Shown: positions 11,301 to 23,059 of the stretch, piece after piece
How the letters are laid out: every line of letters starts with the position of its first letter
How positions within the stretch are numbered: position 1 is the first letter of the stretch
NCBI GenBank assembly: GCA_932521025.1
Contig: OW051471.1
Span: 10,974,001-11,038,000 of the forward strand
DNA: 64,000 bases
From: Oscheius onirici
Lineage: Eukaryota > Nematoda > Chromadorea > Rhabditida > Rhabditidae
Direction: 5' to 3'
Notes under the pieces: generated by a model
Seen by the model: only the letters and a program-made list of their open reading frames with translations
Database searches by the model: none
What the model was told of the DNA's origin: nothing
Position numbers and translations under genes: made by a program

Positions 11301-11806
11301 AGAAAAAAGCTGGGTCCTTGTTATGCTTAGTTTCGGGGCGTACAATTTTCAGAAAAGTTTTTGTGGTGTTCGGCGACAGTCATGTAACTGATCTAATCGT
11401 AAGAAAATAGGAAAAAGTAGTCCAACACTCGCGTAAAATGATTATTGTTGTTCGATAATATGAACTTCTAATCGTTCGGCGGTTCAGATTAAACAGCCTG
11501 ACTTCTTGGTAATCAGGCACGTCAACTTTGAGGAATTCTTTCATCTTAAATCAACAGAGAATTCAGTGAAGACGGTCAAATTTGAAAGGGAAGCGTAAAA
11601 CATTTAAAAAGTGTCAAAAAAAGCCATAATAATAGGGCTATCTTTTTTGTGTCCAAATAGACCAAAAGGAAAAGTCCTCGAAAATCCTACACACTGTTTG
11701 TACATTTACTCACCTCGAAACCACATTTCGGTCACGGCATGGATAATAGGAATATTCTCAACTGTTCCGAGTGTATCTGCTGATGAAGCAGAATTTGCAC
11801 CTGTAC
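8356..11806 (-). CDS. nematode 7TM chemoreceptor, Sre-like
   Basis: Matched exons include 11714-11806 (NIPIIHAVTEMWFR), about 10754-11063 (helices with RTPLHRNLRILMVL), up to 10173 (the family signature FERRLATIFLEDYERKQR), one at about 9800-10000 (KRKLRHLNRGIISGRGGYSL), one ending near 9612, and 8356-8545. The ER-x-x-AT-I-x-x-x-x-YE motif after the third helix and the NRGIISGRGGYSLS loop are typical of the Sre family in the Sra superfamily of serpentine receptors, which act in chemosensory neurons. Codon phase is consistent at three junctions checked. The first exon with a start codon was not identified. The intron at 8700-9610 is repeat-filled. Confidence 0.8.
9292..9478. repeat. degenerate ~48-bp tandem repeat in an intron
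   Basis: Four imperfect units carry GTGGCCAC-like palindromes followed by CAGACTCGACAGTTAG-like and GTTCTGTC-like pieces. They lie in the penultimate intron of the Sre-like gene. Confidence 0.5.
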
Positions 11807-12486
11807 CTATGAAATGCCTAGTACCGCGAAAGCCAGGTGAACATCAAGCTGAGGACTTAAAGTCAGAAACAAAGATAGAACAATACCTCTGACAAACAAT
11901 TAGGAGTTAACAAAATAAGTCATGGTGTTCCCACGGGTCCACTGAGATAGTAGAACAGAGAGACCGAGAGTTCACTAGAGCTAATTAGTAAAAAAACTCC
12001 ATGCGTGGTAACTACAGGAAGGACTTTTTTATGTGAGTTCCAGAAAAGAGAGTCTCTTCTAATTGGAAGGAGAGAATATCAAAGAAAAAGATGATGTTTC
12101 ACAAGTTTTCAGACTTTTCGAGAATTCAAAACACGGCGGTTGAAAAACTAACAGGAGAAGTTGAAAAGATGTGATACGCATGGGAGCTGCACTTTAGGAA
12201 TTCCTTGAAAAAGTTTATTTGATTATGAGAATGTTGTGGGAAAGGTTCTCTGGCTTTCATCATCGTTTTTATGTCCTGAAATGTCAGTGTCTATCCCAAG
12301 CAGGATATTGCACAAAGCAGAACTTTCTAGCACAAGAACTCCAAAACCTTTATTTCAATAGTCTTTGAAGCAAAACGATGAAAAGAAGAGGAAGCACAAA
12401 TTGTTTGTAACTTGAAGAAGTTGTTGTGATTACAGGCTGAGGGGTCACCTGAAAAGAGCTCGTTGAGGAAAAATTCAACTTGTTTT

Positions 12487-12543
12487 GATTGCCATAGTTG
12501 ACAAGGACAGGTTTTCAACCTGTCCTTGTCAACTATGGCAATC
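12487..12543. repeat. perfect 25-bp stem, 7-nt loop hairpin
   Basis: The arm 12487-12511 (GATTGCCATAGTTGACAAGG...) is exactly reverse-complementary to 12519-12543, with loop TTTTCAA. It lies in the spacer upstream of the Sre-like gene. It could be a small-RNA precursor or a young foldback. No flanking duplication was seen. The rest of 11810-12670 has no gene I can support. Confidence 0.85.
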
Positions 12544-12674
12544 CTGACCGAAAAAGTAGTGCCCATCTGTTGGGAGCCAGGTCAGATGTGTCACTTTGAC
12601 CATGTCGGCCAGGTTCGCTTGTAAACTGCGCGCCAAAGTCATTCGCGTTTGTTATAGCTATTCCTATTGCCCAG

Positions 12675-13042
12675 CAGGGCTGGGCGGATCCGGATACTGG
12701 ATATCCGAAACCGGATAAATCAGGTACTGTTTGATCCGGAAATCCGATATCCGAAAATTATCCGGTACGACAACTATCCGATTATCTGATATCCGAAATC
12801 GGATATGTATGTTTGACCGGATATTTCGGATAATTTCGATTAAATTTTTTGGAATTTCTACCTGGGAAACTAAGTATTTTCGCCTTTGTTCTACTAATTT
12901 TGATGCATTTATCGTATGTTCACTCGATGTTTTTCTTCATTACTATTTTTCTCATAGTCATGAATGGATTATCCGGTCTATTTTAGCGAATTTCGGATAT
13001 CCGATATCCTGTCGAAAAAAATAAATTATTAGCCCATCCCTA
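12675..13042. mobile_element. hAT-like MITE, CCGGATATCC interior (copy 3)
   Basis: It begins CAGGGCTGGGCGGATCCGG and ends TTAGCCCATCCCTA, a decayed inverted repeat. It is flanked by the perfect 8-bp direct repeat TTGCCCAG (12667-12674 and 13043-13050). The outer thirds are palindromic GGATATCCGAAATCGG-type sequence and the centre is AT-rich unique sequence. It sits between the Sre-like gene and the EGF/vWA gene. Confidence 0.85.
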
Positions 13043-13159
13043 TTGCCCAGTATCTGTATCCCAATGGGTTCAAAAAACATCAGTTTCAATGATGTTCGGC
13101 CATTGCTACATGGATTTCTACTTTTTTTTCTAAGGGATCATCCAATCCAATTGAAAATT

Positions 13160-16100
13160 CACCCAAAGTACCACAAGAAAATCACCTTCTGTGTAGCTGT
13201 ACTTGGTCCTGGAGCAGCAGAAGTACTAGGAGGACCAGGAGGTTCAGTGCCCATATTGAGTTCATTGTCGTATAGAACCTCCTCACACCGAGGACCAATA
13301 TAGTAAGCGTAACACATGCAGATTCCTCTGCTCAGAGTCGTTCCGTAAGCACAAATCCTATCTCCGCAGTATTCTCCAGTGAAATTTCCCATGCAGGCAC
13401 ATTCTCCAAACTGGTTCACTTGACCCCCGTTGCATTCTTGCGCGTCTATAATTTGGGTTTTCTACCACTTTAATCAGTCTTACTGTCTTCCGGAGTGTAA
13501 TAGTTAAAAATTCTTTGGAAGGTTGATCCCTGAGTGTCTGTTCCAGAGACTACGAGTTGAACTGAGTTTGTTAGAGCCATCTGCAAAGAGATTGGCTGAA
13601 GATGAGTCGAGTGCTTACAGCAAACTGTAGACTACGGTACTGGTAAACACAGGTGTTCTCGTCGTATTTTGTAAGATTGTTCAGAGTGACTCCGTTAGAC
13701 GCAGAGTCCTGCCATGGGAGATTGAAGTCGGTCGGTCGGACAAGAATTTGCGTTGGAAGGCCGGTAGTAGCTCTAACGATGGCATAAGTCTGAGGAGATT
13801 GGCCTAAACCAAAAAATTGTTTCATCTGCCAAAATATGTAGTTTTTTTTGCCAAATCAGTGTATTCGCTGATCCATGCCAAGAATACTCTCTACTGGGAC
13901 TACTGCCACGCGACACTAGACATTAGCAGATTATTGTTGTTTTCAAGCCTCTGCTTCCCAACTTCAGAAGCAGCAGGAATTGATTGTCTATTGCCTGTTT
14001 TCCGTGACATGTGACAAGTGAACTCGTTGAAATCGCAATAAAATTAGAAATTTGAATTTGTCTGTCTGCATACGATTCTGTTCATGGTAGCTCAATTTTC
14101 TATCCCATAGACAAACCTCTACGACTGAAAGGATGGTGTGCAGGGAAATCACTGTGAACATCACTTGTAAACCCAACTGCCACGTTTACTGCTGAAACAC
14201 AGCGGACCTAAATTTTTTTAAATTCATTTCAAACTTTCCTGATTGTTACCTGTACAAAACACGATCCTACAGTCACATAGCTGACGCTCCATGTTCCGCG
14301 TGAATATCCGGTGGAATTCAAATCTTAAACTTTCTATTAACCAAAAGAAATAACCCGAAATACCGTATCTTAGAACAACAGTAGAACCAGAATTGATTAC
14401 ACGATACTTAGTTGATACAGTTGCATCTAAAAACGTTTACAGAACATACTTCTTCCTACTCTTTCCGTCCTTGATCTCTATGTAAGAACTACCAGTGAAA
14501 GAAGATCCCACTAGGGTAAACTCCAGGATTTGAGCGCTTTGTTCAACAGGAAACTGTTGGGTTTGTTTGGTACTACAGTCCTGAAAAAAATCAAAAATTT
14601 TATCTCTGTCTCTCTAACCTGGAAGCCAGAGTCCATGATAAGATTATTCGCGTAAAGTGAGCTTCCAAATACGGCGACCTAAAAAACTAGTTGTTTTGCA
14701 AAGGATGCGAAAATGGCTACTGAAATATCATTGGGAGCAACTGCCAGAAGTCTGCCTCCAGTCTGCTTCTGCATGATTCGATAGTCATTGTACGTGGGAA
14801 TCTCTCCAGTTTGAGTAATGTAAAAGAAGTTGACCTGAATTGAACCTTTTTTTGTTAATAGACTAAAACAAAACCTGAACATCAGTTGGCAGAACTCTAT
14901 AAAAGTCTGAGGATTTTGGAGCAGACATTGTGAAGATGTGTACGATGGAAGGAGACAGGATTTGTAGCTCGATTCCCTAAATGTGAGGTACTTTATAAAA
15001 AAAGGTAAACAAAGATACGTGGAAGATGGCATCCATTGAGTAGGCTCCATTAGATAAAGGTAGAGCAGTCGGTTGATTGGAAGAGAACCACGAGCGGAAC
15101 TTTGAAGTGAAAGCAGCTGGATCGTAGTCGGAAACTACGGCTTTCCAGGCTAAAAATCACTTTCAATGTCACTCTAGATTTAGCACTGCAGATTGAGATA
15201 TTAGGGACAATGCAAACTTCTCATGACTCTCTCCCTTCTGATTCCGCATCTACCCTCAGAAGAAGCAGCATTCGTCACAGTGAACCCAGTTACAATCAGG
15301 ATAATGACAACGGGGAACAGAATCGAATGACTAGAACAGAGACAGTATGAGCTGGCTATTCAAACGGATGATAGCAGAACTGTAGAACGTGAAGTTGAAA
15401 AATGTCGCTTATTGAAGACTGGGGTAGGGAAAAGTAGTCATGGGCACCGGGCCCGTGTCAGTGTTAACCGAGACCGTGCCAGCAAGGCGCATTTTCGTGA
15501 GGATACTACTTTAGCGAAAAAAACTTGGCACCTGTTTTGAACATAAGCTCGGCGTGGCATATTGAGCCTATGTTCAAATTGGGTGCCAAGTTTTCATGGT
15601 TCCCCCAAAAGTGAGCACTGCTGGCACGGACCCGGTTCCTAGGGAAAAGTAACAGACACGAGATTCCTTTTTCAAAAACAGGACTCACAAAGTACACTTG
15701 AGGGGCTATAGAACTCACATGCAGAATCAAAAACCACAAGACTGAACTGTCGTCTATAACCATCAACAGTCATTGCCGCTGTAATGTTATCCATCTGGGC
15801 ATTTAGTTGGTTGACAGCATCTCCCATTTCTTTAGCCATCTCCACAGCAAAAATTACCTGAAATCTATGTAAAGAACGCTAAAAGAATTGACACCTGTCG
15901 GAAATCGTGAAGCTTTCCTCCCATATCCTGCGGATTCAGACGGTAGCATGTATTCCCTGTTCCCGGTCCCACAGTCGGATACTGCTGGACAATTGGCTGG
16001 CTTCCATTATTGTGACCGTAATGAGAACACCATCCGGGATGTACTCTCCTGATAGTCTTTCCCATAGCCGTAGTTAGAGTATACTTTTGTCTAGGTTCTT

Positions 16101-19100
16101 CTTAAACATTTCTTCAAATAAAAACTTACGTATAAAAGCCAACAGCACACTGTGGCAGGTCAGGAATTTTGTAGACAAAAGTGCAATCAGATTCAGCTCT
16201 GATCTCGGCGTGCAGTGGCCAAGTCCAAGGGGTGTTCTTCTTCTCATTTGTAAACTCGACGTAAATGTCAGAAAGCGGGTCAAAGTTGATCGGTTGCATG
16301 GTAATCATCATTGGTATTTCTGCAGAATGTTTTTGTTGGGATTCCCATTCAAACATCCCGCCAATTCTTGTCTACTGTATTCCCGCGGCTGCGCGCCCAA
16401 TTCAAACCTCTTGTCTCCCCAGTTCTATCGTGTGTCAAGTCTCGTGCTGACCGATATATTCTTCACTTTCTTTTGTTGATTAAAAGGTTAAATAAATCTC
16501 ATAAAACCAACCAAGTCTTCAATATCTACCGATCATAACAGTTTTCGTCAGAAACATCACGAGAAAAGCGTCGATTCTTTTCAACTTTATCAGGCACGTA
16601 GCTTGCAGTTCAAATTTTTGATACTTGCTCAAATTTCCAATGACTCTCCGTGAGAGAAAGTAATAACTTTTAATATTTGTTGGACAAGTCAAAAAGTTTG
16701 GGCTATTAAATCTTCCGCCGGTCGTCTAAAGTGTAAAGAGCCAGTCATTTACCTGCAAGACTCATACAGTTTCCGACATCAATGTCATCATCGTCACTAT
16801 AGGCCACGAGTAGAGTTGCATTGGAAGGGACGAAAGCCTTTGCTGAGCAGGTAGCTGAGGGAGAAACAAGTATCCTGACAGCGTTCCAGCCAACAGGGAC
16901 GTTGTAAACCTAAACCACTTCTAGTTTCGGTATCAGACTACTCTGTACCGCCCACATCGGACCGCCAGACACCATCGGAAGTACAGTCTCTTTAAAAATG
17001 GCATCTGTTGCAGTTATTGTGATATTTGCAGGAGTGTCTAAAAGAAAAATCTCCTGGGACTTGAAAGAATAAAGAATACTAGGATTTTGGTCAATTGTGA
17101 TAAAGATGGTGACTTGTTGATTGTCGTAGTCTCGAGCTATATCCAGAACAAGTTCGCTGCAGTTGGCAAAAGATCTTACATCGAGGTATTCCGGACGGTA
17201 CAGGGTTGGTATAACGCCAGTGATTGCCTGGAACGCAGCGAGTTTTTTTGTCTCTCTGCCTTTTTATCGATTCTTCAGACCCCCGTCCCGTTCTTTCGAA
17301 AAGTTCAATCAACGCCTCTATGTTTTGTTCAAAAAAGAGAGCCCGACTATAACCCATTAATGTTCCCCGCGAGACCCTTATAACATGCAAACGTAGGATA
17401 CTCAGTCAAATTTCCTGGCTGAGTATCCTACGTTTTGCGTGTTATATGGGTCTCGCGGGGAACATAAATGGGTTACGGTCGAGTTCTCTTTTTTTCAACA
17501 AACCATACATACAATACTAGTAAAGCACCTCCGTGAGCTCCGTGAGAAACATGCAAAAACGGCAGGAGTGAAATTAATTTTTAAACTGATGAGCATCATT
17601 GTGGGTAAATCTTTACTCTAAATTGGGCGGTCTAGATTCCAAATCTTGAAAATTCTTTGGTAGCTTCTATGCCCATTTTCAAACTAGGTTAAAGACTTTG
17701 CGTGACTCTATCACATCTTTCAATCTCTCCCCTTAGACGGCCTTTCATTCGTGGATACTATATAGTCTGTTCAAAATGTAGGTAAGCATTTTTTGAATTG
17801 GCCCGCGCTTTTTTCTTAAAACAATTTTCAAATCAAATTGGCGGGAATTTAGTAAATGTTGGATACTCATCCAATGAAAAAGCGCGGGCCAATTGAAATA
17901 ATGCTCTCTATTTTTTTAACAGACTATACCTGGACACTATACCTCAACACCCAAGTGTAATGAATACGTAAGGCAAACTTATTGTTCCTGTCTCAGCATG
18001 AAATGTTAGTCTCGGGTGACCCGAATGACATGTTCCCTGGTGAAGATAAGATTCTATCTTAGCTGGTATCAGCTGCCTTCAAGAAATGCAAACAAAGTAA
18101 AAACCAACAGTTTGGAGCTCGTTCGGATTGATGACAAATAGATCTCCGTGCGAGAATGTGACCATCCTTCTGTAGGTATCATAAGAGTCCACGGTAGTGT
18201 TGACATTAATCGAAGGTCTCTTGACAAAGAAAATGTAGGCCTAAATAGACTACTGAAGTCAAATAAAAGGGAGCGCCAAACTCTGCTTCTCCAGAGCATG
18301 GTAGTTTGAGAAGCTTGTAGTTCGATCGTGTTATCGCCGATAGTGTAAGTAACTGGTCCAGCATTGCTATCTGGAGAGTCGGTGAAGACGAAAATGATCG
18401 AATTGGGGTTCATTTTTCGTCTGAAACCACTTTTTGGTTAATCTTCCAGGTAATTTGTCTCTCTGTCTCTTATTGACTTACGTAAACTGCTGAATGTTGA
18501 TAATTGCTTGCATCATAGGGTACTGGACAGGCTGCTGGATATACTGAACGCTTGTATTTTGAAGAGCAGACATAAAATCAGCGATGTTGTCGGCTACCGT
18601 AGAATAAGGAACAAAATTGTTTTCTGAAAACTCTCGAAACTCCGAATTTGTAGTAGGACAAACCGTCGACTTGGACGAACATGTAGAGAAGGTAGCTCCC
18701 AATCCAAGAAATTTCTTCATTTTTCAATTTTGCGAGAACCTGGAAAAGTATTTCTAGAAATCTTTAAGTTTACCCCGTTGAGGTTGTTCTGGAGGGCCGT
18801 GCGCACATCCGACATGGATTTGGTTACAGGAAGGATAAGCATGAAGCTGCGGATATCAACGGCCAGATTGTCAATCAGGGGTGGGCGACAGCCTCCTAAA
18901 AGAGATAATAAAACAGCTACCTTAAAGGATACGTTTTCTAGTGCCACAACATAGTGCAATATTTACCGCCATTTTCAGCTCGAAAATAAAATTTTCCAAT
19001 TTTGCAATGTACTACAAAGTTTTAGCCCTTGATCTGTTCTCCAACTTTGCAAAACATCACAAAGTTGGAAAATCACTTCTACGAAGCGAAAAACACGTTG

Positions 19101-20353
19101 AAAGATGCGGTGTAAACACTGAATTTCAGAAATGGTGCACATGCAACAAAAAACGTTCTGTATAGTGAAATTCGGGTCTTAGAATTCATAAACCATGTCT
19201 TTCTATCAAAAGGTAAAAAGAAAAAAAATTTTCACCTGAAAGGATTCGAACCCACAACTGGTACTAACCGACATCAACATGCGCTTTGCCAGATCGGACT
19301 GCGGCGCCGCAAAACAGTACACGTAAACTGTTTGGCTTGACCGTCACCTTCGTAACCCCCCGCACTGTCCCTGTAAGAATGTACTCAAAGTTTACAGTTT
19401 CACATTATTTCTTTTCCCTCATTGACCTGTGCCTAAAAGCGTTGCCAACGTTTTTCTCGCTTGATAAGACGATAAGCCCCTTCCAGTTAACACAATCAGT
19501 CTTCTTACGGGATGGAAAGATCTTCTTATCACACGGAAATAGAACTAACCAAGACAAAATTCCAGTTTGTGACTTTTTTTTACTTTTAGAGTAAAACCCA
19601 CGGATTTCGCAAAACTGTGCGTACCAGCCTGGCGGACAGTAACAGCGGTCCTTGTTGACTCCTTCCACTATGCCTTTCCGTTGACAACTGAAAAATTAAA
19701 AAATTGTAAAAATGCTGGCTTACTGAACAGATTCACAGTGGTCCCCTGTCACGAAAGAAGGACAAGCACACGATCCATTGTAGAGAAGAGAGCCGCCATT
19801 TTGACAGATGTCTGGAGAGGTCAAGACAGTAGATTTTTGTGGAAGCGTTTCTGTAAAATGGGATAAAACGGTGCTGATCGAAATTGAAATTATAATAACT
19901 CGAGACAAGAACCAAAGTTTTCAAAATGAGAAAAAATTTTGAAAACTTCGAAAATTTAACTGTTGTGAGACAACTTTACCGATTACTCTTGAGAAGACAA
20001 TGGAGAACTTCTGGTTCTTTGCGTACTTGGCCAGAAGAGCCTGGTGTTCCAAACTGCTCCTGATATAGCCAAGGAATGTGACAAGACTGTTGCCCAGCTC
20101 TCCTGATGCCACTTCGGTAAGGAAAAATTGATTTTCAGAAACCTGAACGTCATTTTGCGATTTCAAAACACTAAATTACGTCTTGAGCTAGAAAATCTTC
20201 GACATTTTGAAGTCTAGCTTCAATAGAACTGTCCTTGACATAGCCTTTGATCTCGTAGTTTACAGCGAAGACTGAATTTTAATAGTCAGTCGAAAATTGT
20301 AGACAACTACCCGAAACTAGGAGAAAGAGGAAAAAGAAGACGCTGCGAAACAT
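13160..20353 (-). CDS. large secreted EGF / vWA-like protein (one gene or two fused paralogues)
   Basis: The start at 20351-20353 opens a signal peptide (MFRSVFFFLFLLVSG), directly followed by a donor. Later exons encode, in order: an N-terminal region (about 20268-19981); two EGF-like units (ICQNGGSLLYNGSCACPS and DRCYCPPGWYAQFCEIRG); a vWA-like fold with IIFVFTDSPDSNAG (about 18400); a region near 16915-16130; a second vWA-like fold (AVEMAKEMGDAVNQLNAQMD, about 15850; VNFFYITQTGEIPTYND, about 14830); a FxGLG segment repeated from the first half; and two final EGF-like units (FGECACMGNFTGEYC; GICMCYAYYIGPRCEE). The metal-binding DxSxS motif looks absent. Nematodes carry many such secreted or adhesive proteins. 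The repeated FLGLG and vWA order suggests internal duplication or two tandem genes. The exact C-terminal exon is uncertain. Confidence 0.7.
15438..15640. mobile_element. foldback element flanked by a 12-bp direct repeat
   Basis: The outer ends GGCACCGGGCCCGTGTCAGTG and GGAACCGGGTCCGTGCC (read from the other end) are inverted repeats. An inner 77-bp palindrome (15518-15594) pairs AAAACTTGGCACC with GGGTGCCAAGTTTT. The sequence TAGGGAAAAGTA occurs on both sides (15426-15437 and 15639-15650). It lies in an intron of the EGF/vWA gene. Confidence 0.6.
17333..17491. mobile_element. hairpin MITE, GTTCCCCGCGAGACCC type
   Basis: Two arms of about 70 bp pair almost completely around a short loop near 17412 (ACGTAGGATACTCAG / CTGAGTATCCTACGT). 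The outer part GTTCCCCGCGAGACCC resembles the ends of the foldback at 42765-42921 and a fragment near 33755 (TGGGTCTCGC), so this is a dispersed family. It is intronic in the EGF/vWA gene. Confidence 0.75.
17761..17928. mobile_element. Tc/mariner-like MITE with TATAGTCTGTT ends
   Basis: The ends TATAGTCTGTTCAAAA and (other strand) TATAGTCTGTTAAAAA are inverted repeats bounded by TA. Subterminal GGCCCGCGCTTTTT / AAAAAGCGCGGGCC also pair. The TA boundary and short length fit a Tc1/mariner-derived MITE. It is intronic in the EGF/vWA gene. Confidence 0.65.
18963..19075. repeat. dispersed AACTTTGCAAAACATCACAAAG foldback, copy
   Basis: It contains CCAATTTTGCAATGTACTACAAAG and CTTTGCAAAACATCACAAAG in opposed arms. 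The same word order (a tube of CTACAAAG / GTAGAACATCACAAAG) appears at 40455-40556 and 61376-61480, marking a family of short foldback repeats. Confidence 0.5.
19232..19312 (-). other. tRNA-like pol III unit (pseudo-tRNA or SINE head)
   Basis: On the minus strand an A-box-like CTGGCAAAGCGC is followed about 31 nt later by a perfect B box GGTTCGAATCC, then a T8 terminator. The T-stem and acceptor stem do not pair properly, so a working tRNA is unlikely. Confidence 0.4.
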
Positions 20354-20539
20354 CTGTAGAGAGACGAATGCTTGGAGATAGTGGTATCAGGGCCGATAAG
20401 GTTATGTTTGATTTTTGAACAGGGAATCTGCCGGCAAAAAGTTGACATAGGCAAAGAGTTGGAAAGTGGAAGAGTAGAAACACCTGACCTGGTTTCGAAG
20501 GAGACGAAAAGCGAGGCGAGCAGCAAACGATCGAGCTGT

Positions 20540-20665
20540 CAGAGAAAGCTAGTTTCGTATTAGTTTTAACAAGTCTATGAGTTCTTTTTTTGCATTTTGC
20601 CGGACATTCCTTTGGAGCTTCCGTAGTTGCTGTGGTTGTCACTGGAAACTCATTTTGGACATCAC
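20540..20665 (-). pseudogene. secreted-protein exon fragment (CDVQNEFPVTTT...)
   Basis: An open minus-strand stretch reads ICDVQNEFPVTTTATTEA followed by PKECPAKC, a Thr-rich linker with flanking cysteines as seen between domains of nematode C-type-lectin-like secreted proteins. A stop lies just upstream in frame and no good acceptor was found. It is likely a leftover exon in the promoter region of the EGF/vWA gene. Confidence 0.25.
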
Positions 20666-21217
20666 AAATGAAGGAGAAATCAGATCATAAACACTGTCAA
20701 AAAGTTACCTTCAAGAGCCGGACTAGTTTTGCATTGGAGGCTAGATTTCACGGAAAGATGAACAGCAGTAGATGGACGAGAATCATGACTCTTATTCTTC
20801 TCCTTTCCAATTTCAATAGTAAATCTCAAAACTAGAAACCGAAAGGAGATAGGAAGAACATGTTGAGGCCTCGAGTAGACATGTAGAATATTGCTTAGAG
20901 AAAGATGAATCAGATATTGAAATCTGAAAAGAGATATCTGAAAACAACTAGCATTTTCACTGTTGGGCACGCATCTACCGAACCTTCGAGTGTTTACAAG
21001 CCAAATTAAATGTCAAATGTTGTGTTTGAAAAAAACTGCTAGTCATATCCAGAGTTCCAAAAATGAGCGAAGTTTATCCAATTATTGTGCTGTTTCTGGT
21101 TGCCGGGACTCCGAGGTAAGGCTTTCGGAAGAAATGCCCCGATACCCCTGATTGCTTTTTTCAACCTCTCTTTTGACAGTCACTCGATGTTTTTGAAAAC
21201 TTTATTGTCACGGAGAA

Positions 21218-23052
21218 TCACTCACAAGGGCTGGGCTTACTATTGTAAGCACGTAAAAGATCACGGAAGACATTGACATCAACTGGGGAATCGGGATCTC
21301 CTTTGTAACCAGAATAGTCCAAAACGTTCTGGTCTTCACAGAACTTATTCAAGCGGAGATAAATCAAATCGGACAAGAGTCGGATATCGGTTTGTACTGT
21401 GAAATCATAGCAGTTTTTGCCACGAGGAGAGATGTTCACTACCAGATGAACATTGTCTGGGTTTGACACAAAAAAATTGTGTCTCTTTGTCCCTCCTTGT
21501 TCTTCTAAGACCAGTACGAGGTCCAGGCAGGGCTTTGACTAGCTCTCGAGAATAATTTACAGTAGTTCCGATGAAAGTTGTGGTCTTGTAAGTCCACTCT
21601 CCTGAGCGCCATTTCTGAATTTCTGTAAATTTGGGTTCGGCTTTGTCACTAACATTAACCAGGTCGACAATCGGACAATCAGTCAGAGAGACAGCATTGA
21701 AGTTGTGTAAGACTTCCTCCAAACATGCTTCCGGATCATCACTGTAGTACTTCCAAAATGAATCGATATTAATCATCCTTGGTTCCTGTAAATGATTTTT
21801 AGAGTATCTAAGCCAGAATATCAAAGCTTTCGGCCTTTAAGGTGCATAGTTAAACAAAAACTTCATAGCTGGGCCCATGTCAGGAAAAACTTTCAACCTA
21901 TCGTAAAAGGTCTAATAGACCATCCCCTTACAAAAGATACGCAATTACGTATTCATGTTTTTGGGAGTCAAGACGTCATTTTTCAGCATTTTGGTGTTCT
22001 GCAAAGTTGTGATTTTGACCAAAGAAAAGAACTTTTACGGTATTTGGAACATCTGTTTAGTGGGACGTAAAAGGTTTATGCTCGAAATAGGTGTCAAGTT
22101 TTTCGTCTTCCCACAAAAATAGCACACTTTACGCGCGTTTTCTAGCAGTGTTTATCCCTCTTACCATCTGCTTGTACAGTTCCAAATTATCCTTCAAATC
22201 AGAGCAAACCACATCCGAATCCATCATCCATGGTTTGACAGTCCCGCCGAGTCTGTTCATTCTTCTAACCCGTTCTTTGTTCATACGAATTTGTCCATTT
22301 CTTATCGGCCACTTCATTCTGCTGAGCAGGTGAAGACAGCTTCCATTCCAGTGATAAAGCAAACCATCGAAAGACAAAGGTAGAATTGAAGTAGGATCGG
22401 TCATATTGTGCTATCCTTTCATTCCAACATGGGCGTCACGCATTAGTTGTATACATTCTTTCTGAACATTCTGATTTTATTGATTTTTGATGGGTACTCA
22501 CCTCATAGTTGTCCTTGTCATCTTCAAATTCATTTTGACCATAGAAAATAAGACTTCCGTGCTGGACCCAGACATGGAATTTAGTGAGATTGTTGCAGAT
22601 CATATCTTTTATGACCTTGCACATTTGCATCGACCGTACGAAGGCTCGTGAGTGCATCTAAATTATTACTTTTTTTAGCCAAATTGAGCTGCAAATTGAG
22701 CACGCGAACGCGTTGATATCGAAATTTAATTGAGCTGCAAACCTTCGAGAAGACGGCCATCAGATCATCGTGTTCCAGCGTGTTCAGGTCCACTGGTTCT
22801 GGTAGTGGAAGAGAAACACTTGGTCGTCTTCTAACGACCGACAAGTACTGATTCTTCATGTAATCGTCCCAAGTATCTTTACCACGTTCTTTGACTATGC
22901 TGATTAGGTACCCTTTGTACCTTTTAAACTCTCGGTCACTGAGCTAAAAAAAGATTAGTATACTAGAAAAAGAGACTTACCTTTGAAACATGGACAGGAC
23001 TATCCGTCCAGAACTCTTCTGGAAAATTGGGGCGATCACCGGGGAGATACAT
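21218..23052 (-). CDS. unknown protein, 6 exons
   Basis: Exons 22981-23052, 22943 to about 22743, about 22657-22501, about 22415-22166, about 21787-21523 and about 21458-21218 join in frame, giving about 390 residues. The start MYLPGDRPNFPEEFW is at 23050-23052; there is no signal peptide or transmembrane segment. The stop is followed by AATAAAG (about 21200). The protein is hydrophilic, with several Trp and Cys. A proline-rich strip (RRRPSVSLPLPEPVDL) precedes a helical part (LEHDDLMAVFSK) that faintly recalls an F-box but lacks its usual pattern. I do not recognise a family. All junction phases fit, which supports an intact gene. Confidence 0.6.
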
Positions 23053-23059
23053 TGAAAAT

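Noticed and set aside
15240-15340. A signal-peptide-like stretch suggesting a second gene start in the EGF/vWA locus
   Set aside because: No ATG precedes it and the exons on either side continue one vWA-like fold, so it is more likely intronic.
21226-21250. AAGGGCTGGGC resembling the MITE end
   Set aside because: It lies at the coding end of the six-exon gene, has no partner end and no target duplication.
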